64,000 bases of DNA from a bacterium (GCA_030429585.1 JAUIEU010000001.1:1359994-1423993); one strand, 5' to 3'; positions 8,964-20,200 are shown, counted from the first letter of the stretch. Numbers and translations: made by a program. The notes: generated from the letters alone by a model not told the origin.

Positions 8964-8980
8964 GTATAATGGCATTATAC
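8964..8980. promoter_or_regulatory. Palindromic back-to-back -10 boxes between mazG and DHH gene
   Basis: GTATAAT-GGC-ATTATAC is a perfect inverted repeat holding one TATAAT on each strand (8965-8970 plus, 8979-8974 minus). The two divergent genes would therefore use -10 boxes only three bases apart, so transcription in the two directions should be mutually exclusive. The -35 elements are weak on both sides. Confidence 0.55.
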
Positions 8981-9003
8981 GATTAGTGAAAACTGACACA
9001 CCC

Positions 9004-10041
9004 ATGGGCCACCCCACAACTTACCCCCCAATAGGCGCCGATTTAACCACCTTGTTTGCGCCTCTCCACCAAGCCTTAAGCCAGGCTAACAGTGTGTTAC
9101 TAAGCGTACACATTAACCCGGATGGCGACGCCCTAGGCTCGCTTATTGCTTGCCGCGAAATTATTCAGCTGGCCTACCCCAACATTACCACCATCCACGG
9201 TATCATCGATGGCCCTGCCGCCAGTTACCTAAACGGCTTACCCGGCTACGATACCGTGATGGATATCCACACCGCAGGTAATACAGCGCTGACCCAATAC
9301 GATGTGGCTATTGCCTGTGATAGCGGCAGCATTGACCGTTTAGGGGCCTGCCAAACCTTATTTACCAACGCCAGCACCAGCGTCAACTTGGATCATCATA
9401 AATCTAACACTCGCTTTGCTGATATTAATATTGTGCTAACCGATGCCGCAGCAAGTGGTTCGGTGGTGGCCTTGTGGGCAGAAAGCCTAAACATTGATAT
9501 TGCCAAGCACCCTGATTTAGCCAACGCTATTTACACCACTATTGTGACGGATACCGGCGGGTTTCGTTTTTCCAACACCCAGCCTTACACCCACCGCTTG
9601 GCAAACGAATGCCTAAAAGCGGGCATTCCTCACGTTTCTATTTACCGGCAAATTTACGAGCGGCGCCCCATTGCTCAATGGCACCTACTGGCTGACGCCC
9701 TGTTAAACGCCGAATTTTCTAGCGATAAACGCGTGGCCTGGACGGTAATTACCTGCCAACAAAAAGCCCATTGGGGTGCGACTGATGAGCATACCGAAGG
9801 CATTGTAGACGCCCTGCGGCAAATGCACGAAGTACGCATTGCTGCCCTTATTAAAGAAAACCCGGATGGGGGCGTTAAGGTTAGCCTTCGCAGTGAAGAA
9901 GACACCATGGACGTGGGCACCATTGCCACCCAACTGGGCGGCGGCGGCCACACCATGGCAGCAGGCTGCACCTTAACCAACACCACCCCAGAAGACGCGG
10001 TTAAGCAACTTATCCCCCAACTGCAAGCGCTACTGCCCTAA
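9004..10041 (+). CDS. nrnA: DHH/DHHA1 phosphoesterase, NrnA-like nanoRNase/pAp phosphatase
   Basis: NrnA-type enzymes degrade two- to five-base RNAs and dephosphorylate pAp. The DHH domain shows HINPDGDALGS, then AIACDSGS, then the metal-binding DHHKSN, then VTDTGGFRFSNT. The C-terminal DHHA1 domain has the RNA-binding motif GGGGHTMAAG. Length (346 residues) is normal. I chose ATG 9004; a GTG at 8986 would add six residues but lies only about 9 bases from the predicted transcript start. Neither start has a clear ribosome site. The gene's end overlaps the convergent kdtA end by 12 bases. Confidence 0.88.
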   Translation: MGHPTTYPPIGADLTTLFAPLHQALSQANSVLLSVHINPDGDALGSLIACREIIQLAYPNITTIHGIIDGPAASYLNGLPGYDTVMDIHTAGNTALTQYDVAIACDSGSIDRLGACQTLFTNASTSVNLDHHKSNTRFADINIVLTDAAASGSVVALWAESLNIDIAKHPDLANAIYTTIVTDTGGFRFSNTQPYTHRLANECLKAGIPHVSIYRQIYERRPIAQWHLLADALLNAEFSSDKRVAWTVITCQQKAHWGATDEHTEGIVDALRQMHEVRIAALIKENPDGGVKVSLRSEEDTMDVGTIATQLGGGGHTMAAGCTLTNTTPEDAVKQLIPQLQALLP

Positions 10042-11373
10042 ATACGGGTCAAGCTTGGCCAATAGCTGCTGTGTAACCCCTTGGTGTTGGGCTAACAACG
10101 CCGAGCCCCAAGCCGTCTGTTGACGGTACGCGGCACTATCACCCAGCCAGGCCAATACCTTTTCGCCCGCTTGCTGGGCCGATTCCACTTGGACACCTGC
10201 ACGGCCCGCCTGCAATAAAGCCACAACAGGCTTAAAATTTGCCATATACGGCCCATACACCACAGGAATAGTTTGACCAATAGCTTCTAACGGGTTTTGC
10301 CCACCCCGTTTTGGGGTAAAACTCCCCCCAATAATAGCCACATCGGCTAACGCATAGGCGGCCACCAATTCGCCAATAGTATCTAAAACCACCAAGGGGG
10401 TTGTCACGCTAACCCCTGGCTTAGCGGCGCTCCTACAGGCAACAGTCTGTGGCGAAAAGCACCCAACTAACAACTGTGCAACATCATCCGCACGTTCTGG
10501 GTGGCGGGGGGCTACAATGCATCGGCCTTGCGGGTAGCGCTTAAAAAAGGCGGTTAGCCACGGAATAAATAGTGCTTCTTCCCCTGGGTGGGTACTGGCC
10601 AGCACCACCACCGGTGCTAACGTATTCGGCTTATCCTGCGGCACACGAATAGACAGCCCCATGGCAGTTGCCACGCCCCCTAGCCGAGCCTCATCCATGA
10701 CAGTTTGGCCAACGTCCAATTTCAAATTGCCCATCACCTGAACCGAAGGCGCCCCTAACTGGCGATAGCGTTCCGCATCGCCATCAGACTGGGCCAATAT
10801 AGCCGTTAGTTGCCGCAACATGGGGCTAACCAGCCAGCGTAACCATCGGTACCCCTGGTAAGAGTTTTGAGAAAGCCGTGCATTTATTAGCAGCACCGGG
10901 CAGTGGGATTGAGCCACATCAATTAAATTAGGCCACAGTTCCGTTTCCGCAATCAGCAACACATCCGGGCGAATGGTATTCACCGCCAACTGAACAGATA
11001 GGCGCGTATCCCACGGGCAATACACCACACACGCCTGCGACTGATGGCCCAATAGTTGCTGTGCTAACCCTTGGCCTGTTTTAGTGGTGGTAGTAACCAC
11101 CACTTGGTGGCCGTCCTCTAGTAAGGCTTTCACCACAGGGCGAATAGCGTTAAATTCCCCCACACTTACCGCGTGGAGCCAAACCCGCCGATGATTTGCA
11201 GAAGGTAAGGTGGCAAACCATTGTTTTTCTGCCCCCGTATACCAGCCCATTTTTTGGCGCCACCCGGCCCGGTGCTTTGGCACCAAGGCTAGCCACACCA
11301 ACACCACTGGCCACCCTAAGCACAGAAAAGCCACCATACCGATGTTGTAGAGCCAAAGGCTTACGGGAGGCAT
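10030..11373 (-). CDS. waaA: 3-deoxy-D-manno-octulosonic acid (Kdo) transferase
   Basis: WaaA/KdtA adds Kdo to lipid IVA, the first step of LPS core synthesis, at the inner membrane. An N-terminal membrane helix is followed by the GT30 signatures WLHAVSVGEF, LIAETELWPN, LINARLS, MGNLKLD and, in the C-terminal half, GGSFTPKRGGQNPLE. Length (447) is slightly above the usual 420. Start ATG 11373 has AGGA nine bases upstream. It lies 36 bases downstream of rpoC2 on the same strand, so it may be read through from the RNA polymerase operon. Its presence implies the organism makes Kdo-containing LPS. Confidence 0.92.
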   Translation of the reverse strand: MPPVSLWLYNIGMVAFLCLGWPVVLVWLALVPKHRAGWRQKMGWYTGAEKQWFATLPSANHRRVWLHAVSVGEFNAIRPVVKALLEDGHQVVVTTTTKTGQGLAQQLLGHQSQACVVYCPWDTRLSVQLAVNTIRPDVLLIAETELWPNLIDVAQSHCPVLLINARLSQNSYQGYRWLRWLVSPMLRQLTAILAQSDGDAERYRQLGAPSVQVMGNLKLDVGQTVMDEARLGGVATAMGLSIRVPQDKPNTLAPVVVLASTHPGEEALFIPWLTAFFKRYPQGRCIVAPRHPERADDVAQLLVGCFSPQTVACRSAAKPGVSVTTPLVVLDTIGELVAAYALADVAIIGGSFTPKRGGQNPLEAIGQTIPVVYGPYMANFKPVVALLQAGRAGVQVESAQQAGEKVLAWLGDSAAYRQQTAWGSALLAQHQGVTQQLLAKLDPYLGQ

Positions 11374-11409
11374 GGTGGCAAATCCTGTATAACGTGCTTA
11401 AACAAACAA

Positions 11410-14400
11410 TTACTTGTCGTCTTTAGCGTCGTCTTTTTTAGCTGTTTTTACGGAACCATCATCAATCAAAAACTGACCGAGGGTTTCTTCAGAAATTTCT
11501 GGCGCACCAAACATGCTTTCGATTTCTTCCAGAATAGCCGATGGTTTGCGAGAACTGGAACGAGACGGCGTAACGTGGGTTTGGCCTTTTTCCTCGTTCT
11601 CTTTAATGAAGTCTGGGAAGCCTGTACCTGCTGGAATGAGGCGCCCAATAATAACGTTCTCTTTCAGGCCACGGAGGTAATCTTGCTTACCATTTACCGC
11701 CGCTTCTGTCAGCACACGAGTCGTTTCTTGGAAACTCGCCGCTGAGATAAAGCTTTCCGTATTTAGGCTGGCTTTAGTAATACCCAGCAATACGGAGTCG
11801 GCTTCCGCCTTAACTTTCTTTTTCTCAAGCTCGCCATTTAAGCGGTGCAGTTCTTTTTCTTCAATCATCTCGCCTGGGATGAGTTTGGTATCACCACCAT
11901 CAACCACTTTTACTTTTTTAGACATCTGGCGAACGATAACTTCAATGTGCTTATCAGAAATATCTACGCCCTGAGAACGGTATACCCGCTGGACTTCGTC
12001 CACCAAGTATTTACGCACCGCCACAATGCCTTTAACTTCCAACAATTCATGTGGGTTTACCGAACCATCGGTAATAGGTTGGCCAGCTTCTACAAATTGG
12101 CCATCTTCCAACAGAATGTTAGCGCCTAAAGGCAGTTGGATTTCTTCTTTAATATCTTCCGCATGAATGAAGACTTTGGTGCCATCTTCTTCATATTTCA
12201 GTTCTACCTTACCATCATTTTGGGCAATCACCGCAACATCTTTAGGCTTACGGCCTTCTAACAGTTCTTCTACTCTTGGTAGACCCTGTACAATATCCCC
12301 GGTTTTTTGACGTTCAAAAATCAGAGATGCAATCAGGTCGCCCCGTTGAATTAAGGCGCGATTATCCACTTGTAATTGCGCACCAGCACCAATAAGGTAT
12401 GGACGGCCACGGCGAACCGTAACACTTTTGGCACCCACCGCCACAACAGTACCCGAACAATCGGATTCGGTTTTGGCATCCAACACTTCGCCTTCGCGAA
12501 TAGTGTCGCCTTTTTTCAGCTTGGGCTTAGCGCTGGTTTTAACTTCTTCCAAGTAATCGTCAGTAATTAACAGAATCCGACGAACACCACGGCCTTCTTC
12601 AACATCGCCCAAGCTAACTTGACCTGGGGATTGAGCGGTTACCTGGGTTTTAACCAGCGGGGTGTTTTCTTTAATTTCTTCGCCATCGGCTACCAATAAG
12701 TGGGTTTGCACCGCTGCTTGAGACAGAGACAACATTTCGCTCGTAGAGTCATGACGAATCAGTAAATTCTCTAGCACTACGACGCGAAGCTGAGCTTTTT
12801 TATCCGCACCGGCAATTTCTACTAAACCACGCAAGTGCTCTAAAGGCCCGCTCATTTGCAATACTAAGCTTGTCCGTAATAAAGCGGCACCTTCAATTTG
12901 GCGAACACGATCACCATCAGCAAACTGTACCTGGGTAACAGGCACCAAGCGGATGTCATCATTCGCCGACGAGTCAAAGGTAACGGCCACATCACGAGGA
13001 GCCACATCAAAGGCTTGGGCAGGGCGCAGAATAACTTCGGCGTATTCAAATTCACTGGTATCGTCCAAGCTGGCCACATCAACGTCGTCGCCAGGTTCAT
13101 CCATTTGGAAGTTAACCGTCACTAAGCATTTTTCGCTTGCGGTAATGCCAGGGGCCACTTCTGTACCAGCGTCTACAATCGCGCCATCATCTACGTTTAA
13201 GTCGGTCACTTCATCCACGCGGAAGCGTTCGCCTGGACGAATGTTCACTTCGCGGATAACGTCGTTTTCTTCAACAAACTCAATGTTGCCAGACATGCGG
13301 GTAATAATACCCTTTACCACTTCCGTGCCCGCTTCCACAAAGTCGCCGGTTTCAATGCCAGGCACTTTTAAGGAAATATCTTTGCTGATTTGGTGCATTT
13401 CTTCCGGCACAAAGTACACGGTACCCGGCTTGGTAATAATGCGTTGGTCATCAACTTCAACATCATCATAAATAATCACACCGCTGCTTGGCGTGGTGGT
13501 GGTGTCATCAATTAATTCAGCAACAATACTACCGTTTTCCACCAAGGTTTTATCCGGCGCTTTAATAACGTAGGTTTCATCGGTTTTGTTTACTTCCCAC
13601 AGACGCTCTTTTTTAGTTTGCACCAGCTTGGCATTACCAGGCTGAATAGAGGCAATAATGATGGTGAGTTCTTTACCATCTACAATTTTTTCGACGGATT
13701 TTTTACCCGATTTAACAGTTTCTGTGGTTAAGCTTTCTGGGATACGTACCGTACCACCATGCTCACTAATCAGGGTACTTTCCGCCATTACCTGATTTAC
13801 TTTCACCTCGTCGCCATCGTTTACCAGGTGCTTTGCACCGGCAGGCAAGGAATAGACATCCCCGCCCAGCACCCAAATGGTGCCCGAACGATTGGCCGTA
13901 CGGGTAATGTTACCCTGGCGGTCCCGTTTTTCATCGGCGTCAAAACCTTCATACGTCACTTCGCCGCCAAATAAAGCGTTTACGTCTTTGGTCACACGTT
14001 CCGTCAAACGGCGCGCACCCGCACGGGCAATAAAGGGATCCACTTCAGAGATGGGCTCGCCCTTAACAACGCTGTCGCCTTTTTTGGAAACAAACACGGT
14101 GGTGTTGACCGGTACTTTAATTTTCTTTTCGCCCTTTTCGCCTTTAATCACGATTTGGGTATCGGTGCTGGTAATGTTTACCACATCCCCGTGGCGAGTA
14201 CGGTAATCCCGCACCGGCACGTCTTTTGTCAAAATACCCGTTACTGGCGACATCATTTGCTCACGGCCAGCAGAGCTGCTTACCGCACCCCCCGTGTGGA
14301 AGGTACGCATGGTGAGCTGGGTGCCTGGCTCGCCAATACTTTGGGCGGCCATAATCCCAATCGCTTCCCCCACGTTTACTTTTTTATTGGTGGTTAGCGA

Positions 14401-15342
14401 CCAACCATAGCACTGTTGGCACACACCAAACACGGTATCGCAGGTTAGGGCGCTACGCACCACCACTTGCTCAATGCCGGCATCAATCACAATGCGGGCA
14501 GAATCGCCGTTAAAGATTTCACCTTTTTTCACCAACGTAGATTTGGTTTCTGGGTGTTTAATGGTCTCCGCAGACGTCCGGCTAATAATCCGATCTTCCA
14601 AAGCAACCAGTACTTTGTCGCCTTCTTTAATGGAGCGCAACGGAATACCATTGCTGGTGCCACAATCTTCTTCCGAAATAATCACGTCTTGGGCAACGTC
14701 TACCAAGCGGCGGGTTAAGTACCCACTATCCGCTGTTTTTAGGGCGGTATCTACCAAGCCCTTACGTGCACCATAGCTAGAAATAATGTACTCGGTAACA
14801 CTCAAGCCTTCTTTAAAGTTGGTGGTAATCGGCATGTCAATAATCTGACCTTGCGAATCCGCCATCAGGCCCCGCATACCAACCAGCTGACGTACCTGGG
14901 AAATGTTACCCCGAGCCCCAGAGAAGGCCATCATGTACACAGGGTTTAAACGATCAAAGCCATCTACCACCATCTGGGTTAGCTTTTCAGTGGTATCACT
15001 CCAGGTGTCAATAACCTTGGTGTAACGTTCTACTTCGGTAATTTCGCCGCGCTCAAACCGTTGTGTAGAACGGGCAATTTCGTCTTCGGCCTTGGCCAGC
15101 AAGTCTTTTTTGCCTTCTGGAATCGTCAAATCTTCAATAGAAATGGTGACCCCTGCCTTGGTGGCATAGTGGAAACCTAAATCCTTTAACGAGTTGGCCA
15201 GTAGGCCTGTTTTGGCTGCGCCGTAATCATCATAAATTTTAGACAGCAGCTTACGCAGCCCTTTTTTATCTACTTTTTCGTTAATAAAAGGGAAGGTTTT
15301 GGCTTTGGATTTTTTTTGGGTTAAAACGCTCACCGAAGGCAT
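11410..15342 (-). CDS. rpoC2: RNA polymerase beta' subunit, C-terminal part (RpoC2)
   Basis: The C-terminal half of beta', encoded separately as in Cyanobacteria and plastids. The start, with FINEKVDKKGLRKLLSKIYD, corresponds to the middle of ordinary RpoC just after the secondary-channel region. The zinc-site cysteines (C229 in DCGTS and CDTVFGVCQQC near 301-311), the bridge and trigger-loop region GEAIGIMAAQSIGEPG and MRTFHTGGA (about 325-353) are present. Then comes a roughly 650-residue insertion of repeated small beta-barrel-type segments (about 355-1010), matching cyanobacterial SI3, before DIVQGLPRVEELLEGRKP resumes. The ATG at 15342 abuts GAGG; a GTG three codons in (15333) has that GAGG nine bases upstream and may be the true start. 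Confidence 0.95.
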   Translation of the reverse strand: MPSVSVLTQKKSKAKTFPFINEKVDKKGLRKLLSKIYDDYGAAKTGLLANSLKDLGFHYATKAGVTISIEDLTIPEGKKDLLAKAEDEIARSTQRFERGEITEVERYTKVIDTWSDTTEKLTQMVVDGFDRLNPVYMMAFSGARGNISQVRQLVGMRGLMADSQGQIIDMPITTNFKEGLSVTEYIISSYGARKGLVDTALKTADSGYLTRRLVDVAQDVIISEEDCGTSNGIPLRSIKEGDKVLVALEDRIISRTSAETIKHPETKSTLVKKGEIFNGDSARIVIDAGIEQVVVRSALTCDTVFGVCQQCYGWSLTTNKKVNVGEAIGIMAAQSIGEPGTQLTMRTFHTGGAVSSSAGREQMMSPVTGILTKDVPVRDYRTRHGDVVNITSTDTQIVIKGEKGEKKIKVPVNTTVFVSKKGDSVVKGEPISEVDPFIARAGARRLTERVTKDVNALFGGEVTYEGFDADEKRDRQGNITRTANRSGTIWVLGGDVYSLPAGAKHLVNDGDEVKVNQVMAESTLISEHGGTVRIPESLTTETVKSGKKSVEKIVDGKELTIIIASIQPGNAKLVQTKKERLWEVNKTDETYVIKAPDKTLVENGSIVAELIDDTTTTPSSGVIIYDDVEVDDQRIITKPGTVYFVPEEMHQISKDISLKVPGIETGDFVEAGTEVVKGIITRMSGNIEFVEENDVIREVNIRPGERFRVDEVTDLNVDDGAIVDAGTEVAPGITASEKCLVTVNFQMDEPGDDVDVASLDDTSEFEYAEVILRPAQAFDVAPRDVAVTFDSSANDDIRLVPVTQVQFADGDRVRQIEGAALLRTSLVLQMSGPLEHLRGLVEIAGADKKAQLRVVVLENLLIRHDSTSEMLSLSQAAVQTHLLVADGEEIKENTPLVKTQVTAQSPGQVSLGDVEEGRGVRRILLITDDYLEEVKTSAKPKLKKGDTIREGEVLDAKTESDCSGTVVAVGAKSVTVRRGRPYLIGAGAQLQVDNRALIQRGDLIASLIFERQKTGDIVQGLPRVEELLEGRKPKDVAVIAQNDGKVELKYEEDGTKVFIHAEDIKEEIQLPLGANILLEDGQFVEAGQPITDGSVNPHELLEVKGIVAVRKYLVDEVQRVYRSQGVDISDKHIEVIVRQMSKKVKVVDGGDTKLIPGEMIEEKELHRLNGELEKKKVKAEADSVLLGITKASLNTESFISAASFQETTRVLTEAAVNGKQDYLRGLKENVIIGRLIPAGTGFPDFIKENEEKGQTHVTPSRSSSRKPSAILEEIESMFGAPEISEETLGQFLIDDGSVKTAKKDDAKDDK

Positions 15343-15393
15343 CCTCGTAAATCGTTTGGTTAAAAGTAATACTCGTAAATGGGGGCCGTCAGG

Positions 15394-17127
15394 CTACACC
15401 GCATTGACGCATTGGCGAATAGTGCTGTTAAACAAAATTCGGCCCGCCGTGGTTTCCATCAGGTCACCCTCATCATCGCGCACCAAAATTTTGGCGTGCA
15501 GGGCAAGCAACCCGGATTCAAAGGCAGACATGGCATCACCATAGTTATAGAAGGTCATGCCCGCACCCTTTTTCGCATTCGGGTTATCAATGGTGAGGTA
15601 GTAAATACCCAATACCATATCCTGAGACGGGGTAATAATGGGGTCGCCAGTGGCTGGGGCCAAAATGTTATTGGTGGCCAACATCAACAAACGCGCTTCC
15701 GATTGAGCTTCCACAGACAACGGCACGTGGACCGCCATTTGGTCACCATCAAAGTCGGCGTTAAACGCAGGGCAAACCAATGGGTGCAGCTGAATCGCAC
15801 GGCCTTCTACCAACACGGGTTCAAAGGCTTGGATACCCAAACGGTGAAGGGTAGGCGCCCGGTTCAGCATTACAGGGTGGCCCTGAATCACTTCTTCCAG
15901 CACGTCCCACACGATGGTTTCGCCACGCTCAATGCGTTTTTTAGCTGATTTAATATTCTGGCTTTCGCCTAGTTCAATCAGGCGATTAATCACATGGGGT
16001 TTGAACAGCTCTAAGGCCATTTCTTTAGGCAAGCCACACTGGTGTAGTTTTAGCGATGGGCCTACAACAATTACAGAACGGCCAGAATAATCGACCCGTT
16101 TACCCAATAGGTTTTGACGGAAACGACCTTGCTTACCTTCAATAATGTTACTAAGGGATTTTAGCGGACGGTTGTTAGGGCCAACCACGGTACGCCCACG
16201 GCGCCCGTTATCAATCAACGCATCCACCGCTTCTTGCAGCATCCGTTTTTCGTTCCGCACGATAATTTCGGGCGCACCCATATCCAACAAGCGGCGCAAA
16301 CGGTTGTTCCGGTTAATCACCCGTCGGTACAGGTCGTTCAAATCACTCGTCGCAAAACGGCCACCATCCAATTGCACCATGGGGCGCAAATCAGGCGGAA
16401 TAACAGGCAACGAATCCATCACCATCCAAGATGGGTTGGTCTTGCTACCAAGCAAGGCTTCAATCAAGCGCAAGCGCTTCAGCAATTTAGCCCGTTTTTG
16501 AGCTGACCCTTTGGCCAGTCCCACTTCAGCGGTTACTTCATCGCGCAATTCAGATAGGTCCATTTTTTGCAAAATGGTTTGAATCGCTTCTGCACCAATA
16601 CCTACTTCAAACTGGGCTTCTTCGTTATCTTCCAGAATGCGGTCGTACTCTTCATCGGTAAGCAGTTGGTTTGGCTTTAGTTCGGTATCACCTGGGTCTA
16701 GTACGATGTAGGCATTAAAGTAAATAACCTGCTCTAAGTCCTTCAAGGACATGTTCATAATCAGGCCAAGGTAACTAGGGATACCCTTTAGGAACCAGAT
16801 ATGGGTGACTGGGGCTGCCAAATCAATGTGGCCCATACGCACACGGCGCACTTTGGCCTCAGTAACTTCGACGCCGCAACGCTCGCAGATAATACCACGG
16901 TGACGGACACGCTTATACTTGCCGCAGAAACATTCCCAATCCTTGGTGGGGCCAAAAATCCGTTCGCAGAACAACCCACCCATTTCCGCCTTTAAAGTAC
17001 GGTAGTTAATGGTTTCTGGTTTTTCCACTTCACCGTGGGATAAATCCAGTACACGGTTAGGGGCCGCAATTCCAACTCGGATAAAATCAAATTGATCCAC
17101 GATGGAGGCATTTTTTTTGGAAGACAC
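15394..17127 (-). CDS. rpoC1: RNA polymerase beta' subunit, N-terminal part (RpoC1)
   Basis: The N-terminal half of beta' with the catalytic centre. The N-terminal zinc finger reads [13 protein letters not shown] then CERCGVEV. The catalytic Mg-binding loop is [14 protein letters not shown]. The clamp and lid segments ([33 protein letters not shown]) are intact. It ends at [19 protein letters not shown], about where fused RpoC runs on into the RpoC2 segment, 51 bases before the rpoC2 start. At 577 residues it is somewhat shorter than cyanobacterial RpoC1. Start is GTG 17127 with AGGAGA eight bases upstream. Confidence 0.96.
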   Translation of the reverse strand: MSSKKNASIVDQFDFIRVGIAAPNRVLDLSHGEVEKPETINYRTLKAEMGGLFCERIFGPTKDWECFCGKYKRVRHRGIICERCGVEVTEAKVRRVRMGHIDLAAPVTHIWFLKGIPSYLGLIMNMSLKDLEQVIYFNAYIVLDPGDTELKPNQLLTDEEYDRILEDNEEAQFEVGIGAEAIQTILQKMDLSELRDEVTAEVGLAKGSAQKRAKLLKRLRLIEALLGSKTNPSWMVMDSLPVIPPDLRPMVQLDGGRFATSDLNDLYRRVINRNNRLRRLLDMGAPEIIVRNEKRMLQEAVDALIDNGRRGRTVVGPNNRPLKSLSNIIEGKQGRFRQNLLGKRVDYSGRSVIVVGPSLKLHQCGLPKEMALELFKPHVINRLIELGESQNIKSAKKRIERGETIVWDVLEEVIQGHPVMLNRAPTLHRLGIQAFEPVLVEGRAIQLHPLVCPAFNADFDGDQMAVHVPLSVEAQSEARLLMLATNNILAPATGDPIITPSQDMVLGIYYLTIDNPNAKKGAGMTFYNYGDAMSAFESGLLALHAKILVRDDEGDLMETTAGRILFNSTIRQCVNAV

Positions 17128-17186
17128 GAGACGAATCTCCTAGCAGTTAAAAATTGAAAATTGGGAAAGATAAAGAGGGTAAAGGG

Positions 17187-17216
17187 TAGGCACAGCAACC
17201 GAGGCCACTGTGCCTA
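17187..17216 (-). other. Hairpin in the rpoB-rpoC1 intercistronic gap
   Basis: TAGGCACAG (17187-17195) pairs perfectly with CTGTGCCTA (17208-17216) around a 12-base loop, inside the 100-base gap between rpoB and rpoC1. It has no following T run in the direction of transcription, so it looks like an RNA processing or stability element rather than a terminator. Confidence 0.5.
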
Positions 17217-17227
17217 ATCTTCAAGTG

Positions 17228-20200
17228 TTATTCGGAGCCAGCCATAAAGTAGCTCATCATGTTGCTACCATCAGGGCCGCCCGTTAGTTTTTTGCGCTTA
17301 GCAGCAGAAACGTCTTGCATCAGATCGATTTCCACCATTTCGCCTTCTTCATTCGTGCGGGCTACCTGTAAATCCAAACCAATGCTTTGCAGTTCTCGCA
17401 CCAGCACTTTAAAGGATTCAGGAATGCCAGGACGGCTCAGGTTTTCGCCTTTAACGATATTTTCATACGCTCGGCTACGACCGGACACATCATCCGACTT
17501 AATGGTCAGCATTTCTTGCAAGGAGTAAGACGCACCATAGGCTTCCAACGCCCATACTTCCATTTCTCCAAAGCGCTGACCACCAAACTGAGCCTTACCA
17601 CCCAGCGGTTGCTGGGTAACCAAGCTGTAAGGGCCGGTACTCCGCGCGTGGATTTTATCATCCACCAAGTGGACCAGCTTCATCATGTAGATTTTGCCGA
17701 CAGCCACAGGGTTATCAAAGGGATCACCGGTACGGCCATCATACAAAATGGTCTTACCATCTTCACGAATAAAGCTCTTGCCAGAGGTTTCAATGGCGAG
17801 TTTTAACGCCTTATGAATCGACTTGCTGGACGCCTCATCTTCGTACATTTCATCAAATGGGGGCACTTCGTAAATGTTGCCATTCAGCCAAGCAGTCAAG
17901 CCCAACAAGGTTTCGAAGGTTTGGCCCACGTTCATACGTGATGGTACACCCAGTGGGTTCAGCACGATATCAACCGGGGTGCCGTCTGCCATGTACGGCA
18001 TATCTTCAACAGCCAAAATACGAGACACAATACCTTTGTTACCGTGGCGGCCCGCTACTTTGTCACCCACGCTAATTTTACGGCGCTGGGCAATGTAGAC
18101 ACGCACAACCATGTTGGCGCCTGGCGGCAATTCATCGCCTTTTTCACGCTCAAACACTTTCACGTCTACAACACGGCCACCCTCACCATGGGGCACCTTC
18201 AAGGAGTTATCACGCACATCTTGCGCTTTTTCCGCAAAAATAGCGCGCAGCAGCTTTTCTTCTGGCGGACGTTCCGATTCACCTTTAGGGGTAATCTTAC
18301 CCACCAAAATGTCATCGGCATACACCCGGGCACCAATACGAACAATACCGCGATCATCAAGGTGGCGCAGCGCATCTTCGCCTACATTGGGCACTTCACG
18401 GGTAATTTCTTCCGGCCCTAGCTTGGTTTGGCGTGCATCAATTTCCAGTTTTTCAATATGGATGCTGGTATACACGTCTTCGTGAATCAAGCGCTCACTA
18501 ATAAGGATAGCATCCTCATAGTTGTAACCCTCCCACGGCATAAAGGCCACTTGGATGTTTCGGCCGAGTGAGAGCTCACCATTACAGGTAGCCGCACCAT
18601 CTGCCAGTACATCGCCTGCCTTTACCTTCTGGCCTTGTTTTACAACAGCCCGTTGATTCATGCAGGTATCTTGGTTGCTCCGCAAGTACTTAATTTGCTC
18701 ATGCTTGTGGATAACACCCTTGCTATCTTTCACCTGGATTTCGTCACCGCTGACGTAAACCACTTCGCCATCCACAGTTGAGGACAAGGACATACCGCTA
18801 TCCTGAGCAACCCGGCTTTCCAGCCCGGTACCCACCATGGGGCGCTCTGTGTTAACCAACGGCACACTTTGCCGTTGCATGTTGGAGCCCATCAGGGCAC
18901 GGTTCGCATCATCATGCTCCAAGAAAGGAATCAAGGCGGTTCCGATAGACACAATCTGAATCGGTGAAATACCCAGGTAATCCACGTTCTTTGGCTCGGC
19001 CACGGTAAATTCGCCACGGTAACGTACAGCGACTTGCGGGCCCGTTACTTCGCCTTTTTTGCTACGACGGGTATCGCCAGGGGCAATCCGGTGGCGGTGC
19101 TCTTCATCCGCAGACAAGAAACGAATTTCACCCGTAACCACACCATCTTCCACCTTACGGTAAGGCGTTTCTAAAAAACCATACTCGTTCACGGTAGCAT
19201 AGGTGGCCAAACTACCAATCAGACCCGCGTTAGGGCCCTCAGGAGTCTCTACAGGGCAAATACGACCGTAATGACTCGGGTGAATATCCCGAACCGCAAA
19301 GCCAGCACGCTCCCGCGCCAAGCCGCCAGGCCCAAGGGCCGATAAACGACGCTTGTGCGTCAGTTCTGACAGCGGGTTGGTTTGATCCATAAACTGGGAT
19401 AACTGAGACGAGCCATAGAACTCACGAATAGCTGCCAACAACGGTTTCGGGTTCAGCAAGTTACTAGGGGATAAGGTTTCGTTATCCTGCAACGTCATCC
19501 GCTCTTTAACAATCCGCTCTAAGCGGGTAAAACCCACACGGAATTGGTTTTGCAGCAATTCACCCACCGAGCGAATCCGACGATTCCCCAAGTGATCGAT
19601 ATCATCCTCTTCGCCTTCATCGTAGTGAAGGTTAATCAGGTAATCCACAGCCGCCAGCATGTCTTCCGTCGTCAAGGTACGGGTCGCATCTGGGGTAGAA
19701 AGACCTAGCTTTTTGTTCAGCTTGTAACGGCCCACTTTACCAATATCGTAGCGCTTATCATCAAAGAAACGGCTTTCCAGCAACGCACGGCCACCACTTA
19801 CGCTTGGCGGATCCCCTGGACGAAGCTTTTTGTACACTTCAATCAAGGCCTCTTCCGTGGTTTTGGTAGTGTCTTTATCCAAGGTCTTCTTCAAAAAGTC
19901 AAAATGGCGGAAGCGGTTTTCCATCTCACTAATGGAAATACCCAAAGCGCGCAACAAAGTGGTTACCGGGATTTTCCGGTTTTTGTCAATCTTAACGTGG
20001 ACAACATCATTGCTATCAGTTTCAAATTTCAACCATGCCCCACGGTTAGGGATCAAAGTCGCGTTAAACGTACGCTTACCACTTAAGGCGATATCTTTTT
20101 TGTAATAGATACCTGGCGAACGCACAATTTGGCTAACGATAACCCGCTCTACACCATTAATTAAAAAGGTGCCGCGATCCGTCATCATAGGGATCTCGCC

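Noticed and set aside
15343-15393. rpoC1/rpoC2 split as a sequencing error in a fused rpoC
   Set aside because: There is a true 51-base gap with a stop, a new start and GAGG ribosome site, and the break falls where cyanobacterial RpoC is split.
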